A DNA stretch of 64,000 nt. It comes from Aurantiochytrium sp. KH105. Lineage: Eukaryota; Sar; Bigyra; Thraustochytrida; Thraustochytriidae. Below the pieces are notes generated by a model, which did no database searches, was not told the DNA's origin, and was given only the letters and a program-made list of their open reading frames with translations. Positions 38,050-46,611 of this stretch are shown here, in pieces. The stretch is from NCBI GenBank assembly GCA_003116975.1, contig BGKB01000084.1:238137-302136 (forward strand). Direction: 5' to 3'. Positions within the stretch are counted from its first letter, which is position 1; every line of letters starts with the position of its first letter. A program made the position numbers and the translations under genes.

Positions 38050-38649
38050 TCGTCAGGGACGACGAACCTGAGCTTACTGATAGTATGCGATGAATCGCCA
38101 AAACCAAAATTAATAAAAGCAAGAAAAGCAAGAAAACAGCCAAAAAATCTCATTTCCTTGCACACGTGTCCTCTTGATGTTGCTCATCTGCCTAGCAACT
38201 CTTTCCGTCGTGGCGGGCATGGCACATTCTTCCTAACTTGATGTTGCTTCTCTGCCAAATGTTTCTTTTCGTCGTGGTGGACATGGCACATTCTTCCTAC
38301 TTGACCATCTCGCTGTCTACTATTTTCCAGCGGCTGAGGAAAATTTTTGGTTTAGATGCAATTACAGATCGCGCGAGCCCGCCATCGTCCCACACTAGGC
38401 CCATATTCTTGATCACCTTGTCCTTTTCTTGCTTTGTGTTTGCAAAGTGCTTTATTTTTTTTTATTTATCCGTTGGGGCGAGAGTCGCTGGCCGCACGGC
38501 GGCCTCACATTCTCATAGAAAATATTGCCACGTCTCGACGATGAAGTTTACATTTGCAGACGTTGGCAAACCTTGCCTCCCTCCCGCTGCTGTTTGCGCG
38601 GGAGGACAGGCGCGTGCGCTGCGCTCAGCTCAGCGCAGTGTCGCTCAAA
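37948..38649. other. Intergenic region downstream of Pcf11
   Basis: 702 bp, AT-richer (AATAAA at about 38112). Apart from the end of the 81-bp duplication it carries a second tandem duplication. Small ORFs near 38240 arise from that repeat. Confidence 0.5.
38173..38300. repeat. Two-copy tandem duplication, 64-bp unit
   Basis: CTTGATGTTGCT at 38173 recurs at 38237; both copies end with ATGGCACATTCTTCCTA, about 80 percent alike overall by eye. Confidence 0.85.
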
Positions 38650-40215
38650 ATGCCGGTGACGGTGGCTCGTCTTGTGCGCGAGGTGCACTTTGTGGCTCTT
38701 GCGTGGTTTCTTGCGGGGCTCTCGCGCGGTGTTAGCTTTGTTGGAGTGAGTGCAGACGCGAGAGAATGGGCAGAGGACTATGATGATACGGCATCGGTCC
38801 GCGTCAGCTTCTCCGAGGCTGTGGACGATGAGTGGATCCTTGTCACTGCCATCAAAAACTTTATTTGTACAGGTCTTATGGTTTGCGAGGGTGTCTGTAT
38901 CTTGCGCTATTGCAAAATTTTCAGCGATGAAAACGAGACCCCAAGCCCGAGACGTGTGATTGTTGTCCTGGCCAGCTCGCTTTGCCTCATCGGGATCGGA
39001 TTGGCGTCCATACCTTTGGGCTGCGTTGCAGTTGGCATTGCAGTGGAAGCCTCCAAAACGCTCTATCTCATGGTCTTTACAGATTGGGTCTGGGTGTACG
39101 GGTCCTTTTGCTTTGCTCGTTGCGTGCTCTACATTTTGGATCATTTCGATCGACAGAGCAGCGGGCAAAAAGAGACACATTTTATGAAAGGTGCAACAGA
39201 TGGCTCCAGTGCCATTGTCTCAGGCTCCCATGCGCTCTTTGCAGATTCTCTTTCTCCAGTTCGCAGCTCCGAAAATCAAACTTGGGCGCCGCCGGTCTCC
39301 GACATGAGATCCCCTGAAACGTACTCTGCATCACAAAGTCAACAGGTATCTGTGACAACATACGACCTTTTCCAAAAGAAGACCAAGTCTGGCGCATTCG
39401 CCATGACGCGTCCAAAGCCAGCTCGTGAGAGTGACTTCACGGACACACAAGCAGACTTTGAAGAAGACGCAAACATGCCAGACACACATTCTCGAAAAAT
39501 GCGTTTGTTCTTGAATCCATCCCGAAAGCTGGCATCACAGCCCGGCAGCGGCTTCTCGCACTCTCAAGACAACCCTCTCTTTGCGGGCGCGCAGTCCTGG
39601 GAGATGCAGACTGATGCGCAAGAAAAAAAGCAAGCATTCACAAAGAGGAAACAGCAAGGTCAGCACCGGACAAAGACCGGAGTCGATGTCGTCCAAGCAG
39701 ATCCCGTCGGGTCCTCGAAGCCAAAGGCTTCGAACGACGACGAAACGGAAACCTGGGACCAGCATCTTTCATTTTTCATCGAGACAACGAAACAATTTGA
39801 CCAGCTCATGGATCAGGGGTTTTGCCTCACCCAGGTTGCATTGCCAAATGAGAGCGACCCGAATGAGGCGGTGGTAACCCCCACGGCGCATCTCTTGATT
39901 GATGTGGCTACATATCGGTGGGATGCGCCTTCTTCTCGTGCGGATCTCGAGAATTTCACCTCGGGACTATCGTTGGCAGTTGACGCTCCAGAGAAGAGTG
40001 GGCTTCCTCTGTCGTTCACGCAGGCCATTCTTGGTCTTCCGGTGGACACACAGGCCACCGTGGTGACCGCTCAAGCCGGCCAGCGCACGAGTGGCGCGAG
40101 TCGGCCAGGGGCAATCAAGCGCAAGACGCCTGAGACAACCGGCCGTCGCGCCGTATCGGCGCACGACGTAGACTGGATCATCTACATTGTCCATTTGCGC
40201 GATTTGATCGTGTAG
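38650..40215 (+). CDS. Four-transmembrane protein with long disordered tail, function unknown
   Basis: 521 residues from ATG at 38650 (the frame is open upstream but without ATG). Not recognised. Four hydrophobic helices in the first 170 residues: FVALAWFLAGLSRGVSFVGV, WILVTAIKNFICTGLMVCEG, VIVVLASSLCLIGIGLASIP and YLMVFTDWVWVYGSFCFARC. The rest (about 350 residues) is hydrophilic, with Ser/Gln/Lys-rich disorder and one more ordered stretch around ETWDQHLSFFIETTKQFDQLMDQGF. No signal motif or enzyme signature. Membrane anchor plus regulatory tail is the likely arrangement; both termini would be on the same side if four helices are correct. Confidence 0.65.
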   Translation: MPVTVARLVREVHFVALAWFLAGLSRGVSFVGVSADAREWAEDYDDTASVRVSFSEAVDDEWILVTAIKNFICTGLMVCEGVCILRYCKIFSDENETPSPRRVIVVLASSLCLIGIGLASIPLGCVAVGIAVEASKTLYLMVFTDWVWVYGSFCFARCVLYILDHFDRQSSGQKETHFMKGATDGSSAIVSGSHALFADSLSPVRSSENQTWAPPVSDMRSPETYSASQSQQVSVTTYDLFQKKTKSGAFAMTRPKPARESDFTDTQADFEEDANMPDTHSRKMRLFLNPSRKLASQPGSGFSHSQDNPLFAGAQSWEMQTDAQEKKQAFTKRKQQGQHRTKTGVDVVQADPVGSSKPKASNDDETETWDQHLSFFIETTKQFDQLMDQGFCLTQVALPNESDPNEAVVTPTAHLLIDVATYRWDAPSSRADLENFTSGLSLAVDAPEKSGLPLSFTQAILGLPVDTQATVVTAQAGQRTSGASRPGAIKRKTPETTGRRAVSAHDVDWIIYIVHLRDLIV

Positions 40216-40358
40216 TAGAACTAGCAGCTTGGCGTGTCAGTGAATCGTGGTTGAAGTTGTAAACAAGGCCGGCTGACAGCAGCTACCGCTGCCTTCAGAG
40301 CACTAGCCGTGGATCTTTGACCATGAAAGTTATCTCAATGACTTCCCTTTCCACAGCT

Positions 40359-40397
40359 ACTTGCACTTGCACTTGCACTTGCACTTGCACTTGCACG
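40359..40397. repeat. (ACTTGC)n hexanucleotide microsatellite
   Basis: Six consecutive ACTTGC units. Confidence 0.88.
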
Positions 40398-40476
40398 TGC
40401 TGCCGCCTCTGCTGTGCTGTCAGCCGTTGGCGCGATTCGTGCACGTGCCCATTTGCAGCTGATTCATCTCTGGTAT

Positions 40477-40492
40477 GGGGGGGGGGGGGGGG
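40477..40492. repeat. Homopolymer G run (16 nt)
   Basis: Sixteen consecutive G on the plus strand, a probable length-variable and sequencing-error-prone site. Confidence 0.85.
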
Positions 40493-41377
40493 TGGAGGGG
40501 TACGTATCACACCAACCCTATACACGGATCCTTTGGACCGTCCGCACTTTCGGCTGCACTGCCTGCTGCAAGCTGCTGCTGCATCCACACACGCTCGCAC
40601 GCTCGCACGCTCGCACGCACAAGGTTTCTTTCTTCTCGAGGTCCTGTCTCGGCCGGTCTGCGGCGCGGTGTTCTTCTCCAGATCCGCCATCCACGTACGC
40701 TTCGCATCCAAGGCATCCAAGCACTGGCGTCCTGACACGTCGTCGCCCATTCATTCATTCATCCATCCATCCATCCATCGCACGGCGGTGTTTCTAGGCC
40801 TACGTTGACGTAGACGTAGACGTCAATCCAGATCGTCATCAATGGTCAATCAATCGATCGATCGATCGATCGATCAAGGCGAAGTGAACGCCCCCCACAC
40901 TGCCCCGGGCAACCCCCACAGCCGCCGGCCGCCGGAGCGGTACAACCCAGTCCTAGTGCCCGCGGTAACTGAACGCTAGGACTCCGCCCCGCCGGTGCGG
41001 ATGTTTGGGCGCGCTAAACCTAAGTCTCGCGCGTCGCGAGCAAACACAAGCTCGCGCGGCGCGGCACCTGCAGGCTGCTTCTCTATCATCACCATCTTCT
41101 TCTTCTTCTTCTCTATGCTGTTGTTGGTGATGATGTTAATGCTATGATGCCGATACCAGCGCCGGTCGGTCCAAGGCTCGATCGGCGCGAGGGTGTGGCG
41201 CGGCGAGGTGATGCAGAGAGAGCGTCGTGATGTGCCGTCGGTCCGAAGGGAGGGGAAGTGACCCGCCCGGCCCCCATCTTTGTTGGGCTGGGAGAAGTCG
41301 GAGGGAAGAAGAGGAGAAGGCGCAACAACGGGTGCAGGCATATCCGAAACTTTGTCAGCCCGCTCACCAACGTCAGT

Positions 41378-41530
41378 GAGGGTGATCATCTTAGCCCATC
41401 AGCTAAACGTTGCGTCGCTTTGCCAAAGCAGTGCGTGCAGGCAGGCGTGAGCCCGCGCATCGACACCAAAGAGGGTGACTTTCACAGTCCATTAGTGATA
41501 CGTTGCGTCGCTTTGCCGCAGCAGCAAAGA
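41378..41530. repeat. Imperfect tandem duplication, 93-bp period
   Basis: GAGGGTGA at 41378 recurs at 41471, and ACGTTGCGTCGCTTTGCC at 41407 recurs at 41500. The second copy ends about 45 bp before the TLC gene start, so the duplicated element is in its promoter or leader. Confidence 0.8.
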
Positions 41531-41576
41531 CGGAGATTCAAGGCTTTTGCGTGCGCACGCGAAACGAAACGAGAAG

Positions 41577-42302
41577 ATGGTGCTCGCCGTGAAGCAAGCG
41601 ACGACGTTGACGCTTTCGTGGGCGCTACGATGGATTGCGCTCTTCATGACGTGCAACAAGGCCGCAGAGCTCGAGCTCGAGGGCAACGATTTCGCAGTGT
41701 ACGCAAACCGCGTCGTGTCCATGATTCACGCAGCGTTCTCGGCCGTGCTCGCAGGCAAGGCCGCGCTTTACTACGATGGCCAGGGATTCTTGACATACAA
41801 TTTGCAGGGACCGAATGAGCCATGGCACGAAGCCTTCCTCCCCGTTGTTGCAGGGTACATGGTGTACGATATGCTTTGGGAGTTGATGCACAGCAAGTCG
41901 AAGCCCGATCTCCTCGTGTACGCACACCATATTCTCGTCGCCGTAACGTGCTGGTGGTCGCTCTGGACGGGCGAGCACGGCAAGATCCTGGCCATGACAA
42001 CATTCCTGAGCGAGCTGACAACACCCTTCCTCTCTGCCAAATACTTGCTAAAACACCACAAAATGGCAGATGAGACCCTGGGACTGGCGAACGATGCTGT
42101 CTTTGCGCTTGGTTTCCTCTTTTTCAGATGTTTTTGGGGCTCCATCTTTACGCTTACCGTGCTGCTGAGCGGTGCGCACCCGTTCATCATGGCTGGCGGC
42201 ATGGCCATGCAGTCCATCAACTACACGTGGGGCCTTAGCATTGGCAAGAAAATTGCACGCTTTGCTAAAGGCGACAAGGCCGATCGTCACAAGAGTCCAT
42301 AG
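41577..42302 (+). CDS. TLC (TRAM-LAG1-CLN8) domain membrane protein
   Basis: 241 residues from ATG at 41577 (10 upstream codons lack an ATG). Multi-pass protein with the TLC pattern: VVSMIHAAFSAVLAG in an early helix, GYMVYDMLWELM (the D..W/L helix), then LLVYAHHILVAVTCWW, where the paired histidines are the family hallmark, then FLSELTTPFLSAKYLLKHH and a helix pair ending in GLSIGKKIARF. This resembles the TMEM56/TLCD4-type group of small TLC proteins rather than full ceramide synthases, which are longer and carry a Lag1p motif with more histidines. Likely site: ER or other endomembrane, with a role in sphingolipid or membrane lipid handling. The exact activity of the group is not established. 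Confidence 0.86.
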   Translation: MVLAVKQATTLTLSWALRWIALFMTCNKAAELELEGNDFAVYANRVVSMIHAAFSAVLAGKAALYYDGQGFLTYNLQGPNEPWHEAFLPVVAGYMVYDMLWELMHSKSKPDLLVYAHHILVAVTCWWSLWTGEHGKILAMTTFLSELTTPFLSAKYLLKHHKMADETLGLANDAVFALGFLFFRCFWGSIFTLTVLLSGAHPFIMAGGMAMQSINYTWGLSIGKKIARFAKGDKADRHKSP

Positions 42303-42675
42303 GTGCTTGCAAGAAATGCATGCCCATCCTCCACATCTAATCCAGGGGCCCACCCACACGGTCGCACGGTACAAGGTTGCATACTTGAGGCTTGTAAAAC
42401 ACTCTTATCGTGCCAATATGGCTCAGAGGGATTCGCCACGCTGACCGAGAGGCCCTATCGACCATTTCAGCCACCACGAACCTCTTCACCCTCTTCATGT
42501 TCGCAAACCGTGTATGGTCTACGTATACAACACAGGCTAACTTCTTTGTCTTATTTTCTTTATTCTCGCTCATCCATCAGAAAGACTCCAAGTGGTGTGA
42601 GTGGCAGTGTTTACATTTTGCTAAAAAGTCGAAGACGAGACGAGGCGAGCGAGACGCGCGAGTGAGGTCTGGAGT
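42303..42675. other. Convergent 3' intergenic region
   Basis: 373 bp between converging genes. Nothing recognisable. Confidence 0.45.
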
Positions 42676-44003
42676 CTAGTATAACCGGGGACGCTTGGAG
42701 GCCCTGTGATTGCGCGCCTCAGCCTGGGCGTCTCGAATCGAGTCGGGCAGCGGCTTGGGGTCGTTACGTGGATACGTGAATGGTTTGCGCTGCTGGCCAT
42801 AGGCGACGGTGGGGTCGTCGAGAGCGTTGCGTCGCTTGTGCTCCGGGTGCTTGTTGCAAAAATCTAAAAAGCAGTCGTGGTTGAGCGCAGCACTGGCCGA
42901 AATACGTTTCGAGGGGTCGAGCTCAAGCATCTTAGTCAAGAGATCGAGTAAGCCGCGGTCGGGCTGCGACTCGGCATATTTCGCGGTTCGCGCCATGAGC
43001 GTGGTGGGGGCACCGAGCGTATTCGTGGTCTTGAGTCTAGCGAGCGATTGGTAGTGGGGCAAACTCTCGACGCCCGGCCAGCTGTCGTTCGTGGGCACGC
43101 CAAAGACGCCAAAGACTTGTTTGCACTGGTCAGACTCAAATTGCGTCGATTTTTCTTCATTTTGCCGGCCTGCAAAGAGCGCGGGCGGCGCGTTCCGTGA
43201 ATGCGCAATGAGCAGCTCAGCAAAAATGCACCCCAGAGACCAAATGTCCACAGCAGTGGTGTAGTGTTTGGCGCCCAGTAGCAGCTCTGGGGAGCGGTAC
43301 CATAGTGTAACGACCGTTTTATCGACCTTGCCGAGAGGGCACGGCGGACTGCGAAAGATCCGCGCAAGGCCCAAGTCTGCAAGCTGCAGGGTCCCTCGCT
43401 TTTTGCCATCGCCAATGATGAGGATATTTTGCGGCTTGAGGTCGCGGTGAAGCACCCAATTGCGGTGCATGTACTCGAGTCCGCGGAGCATCTGGTACAT
43501 CATGGCCTTGCACATGTAATCCGAGATCTTTTCCCCAATTTTGCGATGCTGGCGAAGGACGCTGTCAAGTGTCCAGGCGGCAAAGTCCATGACGAGGGCA
43601 ACATCGCGCTCCTTGGGGTCAATGACTACGTCTGTGAGCTGAACAATGTTCTCGTGGTTGAGTTCGCGGAGGAGCTTGATCTCGCGCAGGGTACTGATGG
43701 ACGTCACGGAGGGCCGATCTATTTCGTCGTTGGATCGCTTGATCATTTTGATGGCGTACACCGTGTCATCTTCGTCTTGCGATTGTGATTTCCACTTTTT
43801 AGCCTTGTACCTGGCGTTTATTTTGTGGATGCGCGTGATGCGAGATGCGTCAGCCAAGTCCAATTTTCTTCGGCTTCGACCGTCCGTCCACCTTCTTGCA
43901 CCTTGTCTTCGTTCTTTTCCTCTCTCTCGACTTACACGCGCCCGTAGGTACCCTCGCCGATCTCGCCCTCGAGCTCGTACCGCGCCAGCAGCTCGGGGCT
44001 CAT
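42676..44003 (-). CDS. CDK8/CDK19-like cyclin-dependent kinase (Mediator kinase), two exons
   Basis: Exon 1 is 44003-43936 (ATG at 44003) and exon 2 is 43810-42676, giving 400 residues after removal of a 125-nt intron. Splicing joins ...GEGTYGRV to YKAKKWKS and so completes the glycine loop (16-21). Lys44 (YAIK) and Glu66 (STLREIKLLREL, the place of PSTAIRE) pair in the ATP site. Further motifs: VLHRDLKPQNIL, ADLGLARIF (DLG instead of DFG), TLWYRSPELLLGAKHYT, DIWSLGCIFAELL. The insertion leading to QVFGVFGVPTNDSWPGVESLPHY matches CDK8 at its FNVMGFPADKDW region. CDK8 with cyclin C, Med12 and Med13 forms the detachable kinase module of Mediator in the nucleus. The C-terminal extension is short compared with animal CDK8. 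Confidence 0.93.
43811..43935 (-). other. Spliceosomal intron in CDK8-like gene
   Basis: 125 nt on the minus strand: donor GT|GTAAGT at 43935, acceptor GCCAG|G ending at 43811, phase 2. Without splicing exon 1 meets TAA within one codon and exon 2 lacks the glycine loop. Confidence 0.9.
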
Positions 44004-44808
44004 CCTGCCCCAGCCGCACGCGTTGCACGCGTACGCCTGCGCGCGCCCGCGTCCGTCTGCAGCGCTCCGCCCCCTCGCGTTGCGTTCAGGTTTGGCGAGA
44101 CAGACTGTGAGGCCGACTGCTTGCGCCCCGGACATCCGGGGCGAGCCGAAGGCGTTTCCCGGAATCCCGGGCCGCGCTGAGACCTTGTTCACCAGCTCGT
44201 CATCGCCTCGTCGGCGCCGTCATCGTCGTCGCTCTGCACTGGCAGCTCGCTGCTCGGCGGCCGAGACAAATTGAACTCCGCTGCCGCACCTTACGGGTCC
44301 CGTCTGCCTGCGCGTTCGCACCATCGTCTTTGTCTTCGTCTTTGTCTCTGTCGTCCTCGTTCTTGGGCAGAAGCTCCCGCGCCAAGGGGCCCAGGGAGGC
44401 AGGGTCGAAGAGGACCACGAACGAGATTGCAGGCGTATGGGATGGACCCGGCGTCCATGCAGATGCGTCTCGCGAGCGCCGCGCGTACGAGGAGACCCAG
44501 CCCTGAGGCCAGAGCAGCCCCGGCAGGCGAGCCGCGCCGTCGAGCGGACGTGAGCTCGAGGAGCTGCTGCTGCTGCGAGGAGCGGAGCGGAGCGGAGCAG
44601 AGCTGAGCAGAGCAGAGCTGAGCTGAGCGCGGCTTCGAGGCCCAGTCCGGTCCGCGCTGGCCGGACCGAGGCGACCAACGACCGCGCCGGCGGCGAGCAG
44701 CTCGACGAGACCGCGAGCAAAACACAGTCGCGACGCGAGCCGTCATTGTCGCTGGCAGCCACGGTGGTTGTTGTATGCACGGTCGGGCGAGCGAGGGAGC
44801 GAGCGAGG
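44004..44808. promoter_or_regulatory. Divergent intergenic region
   Basis: 805 bp, GC-rich, between the CDK8 and SLC25 starts. Includes a GGAGC-type repeat and simple CTG sequence. Long overlapping ORFs show no protein features. Confidence 0.5.
44578..44630. repeat. GAGCG/GAGCA/GAGCT pentanucleotide repeat
   Basis: About ten degenerate five-base units (AGCGG, AGCAG, AGCTG). Confidence 0.8.
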
Positions 44809-45780
44809 ATGGAGAGCCTGGGCGAGGCCTGCGCCGGAGGCGCCGCCGGTGTCTTCGCGACGGCGAGCATGTACCCGTTGGTGGTGGTCAAGACGCGTCT
44901 GCAGGCGCAGCGCAAGCAGGAGCAAAAGGGCGCCGCGGCGGAAAAGACCGTCGCGGGCGGAAACAAGGAGCACTACGATGGACCGCTTGACTGTTTGCGG
45001 AAAATTGCCGCACACGAGGGGCTGGCAGGGTTCTTGTCCGGCATGGCGAGCTCGCTGCCCCGCGCGTTCCTGACCAACTTTATCTTTTACTTCTTCTACG
45101 CATCCCTCAAGCCTTTTTTCCAAAAGTTGAAAAATCATGTTGCGGGTAACATGGCCCACGGGATCCTTGCCGGCATCGGCGTGCAGCTTGTCATGGTGCC
45201 CTACGAGATGGTAAACGTCAAGGTCATCACGGACAAAACAGGCAAGGCAACCTTTCTCGACACTTTTGCCAGATTGCTGCGTACGGAGGGTCCGCTCGGA
45301 TTCTACAAGGGCATCGTTCCAGCGATCATTCTCACGCTCAATCCGGGTATCACCAACGTGGTCCGCCACTACGTGACTCCGTCTGGGGCCAAGGCGAGTG
45401 CGTCCAAGAACTTTTGGTCGGGGGCTTTGAGCAAGGCTGTCGCTTCGCTCACAACCTATCCGTATGTGGTAGCCAAGGTGCAAATGTTTACACATGAGAA
45501 AAAGAACAAAAAGCACGACGACAAGGAAGTTCAAGTTGAAAAGGGGGAAAATGTCGGCGGCGAGGACAAAGGCCAAGATGATGAAGAGCATCACGAGGAG
45601 AAACTCACGACTGCCGGGGTGCTGGGCCGTATCATTCGCGAGGAGGGCCTTGCTGGAATTTACAAGGGATGCGAGATGCAGGTGGGCACGGCCATCCTCA
45701 AAGAAGCCATTCTCAACATGACGCGTCATCAGATCGAACGCTTCATCATGAGCTTTTTCGTGGCTCAGGCAGCCCAGTAG
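44809..45780 (+). CDS. SLC25 carrier, peroxisomal adenine-nucleotide-carrier type (PMP34/PXN-like)
   Basis: 323 residues from ATG at 44809; the frame is open 21 codons upstream without another ATG. Tripartite carrier: repeat 1 starts EACAGGAAGVFATASMYPLVVVKTRLQ with the downstream signature DCLRKIAAHEGLAGFLSGMASSLPRAF. Repeat 2 has VPYEMVNVKVITDKTG and LLRTEGPLGFYKGIVPAIILTLNPG. Repeat 3 has TTYPYVVAKVQMF and IREEGLAGIYKGCEMQVG. The NPGITNVV and YFFYASLK phrases are those of the SLC25A17/PXN group, which exchanges ATP, AMP, CoA or NAD across the peroxisomal membrane. A very acidic and lysine-rich loop of about 45 residues (KKNKKHDDKE onward) is inserted in repeat 3, which is unusual. Peroxisomal location is inferred from family likeness. 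Confidence 0.88.
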   Translation: MESLGEACAGGAAGVFATASMYPLVVVKTRLQAQRKQEQKGAAAEKTVAGGNKEHYDGPLDCLRKIAAHEGLAGFLSGMASSLPRAFLTNFIFYFFYASLKPFFQKLKNHVAGNMAHGILAGIGVQLVMVPYEMVNVKVITDKTGKATFLDTFARLLRTEGPLGFYKGIVPAIILTLNPGITNVVRHYVTPSGAKASASKNFWSGALSKAVASLTTYPYVVAKVQMFTHEKKNKKHDDKEVQVEKGENVGGEDKGQDDEEHHEEKLTTAGVLGRIIREEGLAGIYKGCEMQVGTAILKEAILNMTRHQIERFIMSFFVAQAAQ

Positions 45781-46125
45781 TCAAGAGCATGTGATGCTGC
45801 CCACGAGGGTTGTGTCCCTTGTTGTAGAAGTCTCTCTGTTCCGACGCCCCGATTCTCGCCTTCTCTCCCCCTCCCCCCTCAAAAAAATGCGAGGACTCTG
45901 CCCTTCAATTGTAGAAGTCTGTCTGTTTCGACGCCACCATTTCCATCCTCTTTTCAATATCACTCATGTAAAGCTTCAAGAAAATATCGAAAGTAGAAAC
46001 GAGTTCCAAAGCAAGAAAGATTATGATACGGGCCTCCTGCCCGAGTATATTGCGGACGGCGCTCTTTTATTCTTTTGTGATTTGATCTTGGCCTACTACG
46101 ATGTTATAATTTTGCCTCGGCACCT
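45781..46125. other. Convergent 3' intergenic region
   Basis: 345 bp between converging genes, mostly occupied by an imperfect duplication and AT-rich DNA. Confidence 0.45.
45822..45957. repeat. Imperfect tandem duplication, 87-bp period
   Basis: TTGTAGAAGTCTCTCTGTTC at 45822 recurs as TTGTAGAAGTCTGTCTGTTT at 45909, followed by GACGCC in both copies. Confidence 0.8.
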
Positions 46126-46611
46126 TTAGTTCTCGAGCGCGATGGCCTCAATCTCGACGCGAGCGCCAACAGGCAAAGTCTTGACAGCAAAGGCTGCGCG
46201 CGCGGGCTTGTGGTCGCCGAATGCCTCCGCGTAGACCTCGTTCATCGCAGCGTAGTCGGCAATGTCGACGAGGAGAACCGTAGTCTTGAGCACGCGGTCC
46301 ATCGAAGATCCTGCTGCCTCCAGGATAGCCTTGACGTTCGAGAGCGCGCGACGCGCCTGCGAGGCCGCGTCTTCGCCGTCAAGCTTCTTGGTCCCCGGCA
46401 CGAATCCAACCTGTCCGGACACGTAGATGGTGCCCTTGCCGTCCTTGGTGGCCTGCACGTAGGGGCCCACGGCGGCCGGGGCCTTGTCCGTGGCCACCGC
46501 GCGCACGCCCACCGACGAGCGTGCCTGGAGAAACGCGAGCGCCGCCACGCCCAGGGCTGCGGCCGCCGCGGCCAGCGCCACGGCGCTCATGTTGCTCTCG
46601 GAGACGGACAT
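46126..46611 (-). CDS. RidA (YjgF/YER057c/UK114) enamine/imine deaminase with hydrophobic N-terminal leader
   Basis: 161 residues, ATG at 46611 to TAG. Residues about 38-161 are a complete RidA domain: KAPAAVGPYVQA, GTIYVSGQVGFVPGT, QARRALSNVKAILEAAGSSMDRVLKTTVLL, and the catalytic pair Arg138 (KPARAAF) and Glu153 (VEIEAIAL). RidA hydrolyses reactive enamines/imines such as 2-aminoacrylate from serine and threonine dehydratases. Residues 8-30 (SAVALAAAAAALGVAALAFL) form a strongly hydrophobic helix followed by RSSVGVRAV. A second ATG at codon 8 would start directly with it. This could be a membrane anchor, or together with the following arginines an organelle-targeting signal. Standard RidA has no such leader. 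Confidence 0.93.
   Translation of the reverse strand: MSVSESNMSAVALAAAAAALGVAALAFLQARSSVGVRAVATDKAPAAVGPYVQATKDGKGTIYVSGQVGFVPGTKKLDGEDAASQARRALSNVKAILEAAGSSMDRVLKTTVLLVDIADYAAMNEVYAEAFGDHKPARAAFAVKTLPVGARVEIEAIALEN

Larger units (their letters stand above)
40216..41576. other. 1.4-kb intergenic region crowded with microsatellites
   Basis: Contains an ACTTGC hexamer array (40359-40397), a run of 16 G (40477-40492), CGCTCGCA units (40590-40620), CATT/CATC units (40748-40779), an ATCG run (40850-40875), a TCT run (41095-41113) and a 93-bp duplication near its right end. Overlapping ORFs give only repeat peptides. Confidence 0.6.

Noticed and set aside
43811-44028. Unspliced 450-codon frame as the CDK8-like protein
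   Set aside because: It lacks the glycine-rich loop; the loop is present in a separate upstream frame that ends at a perfect donor site.
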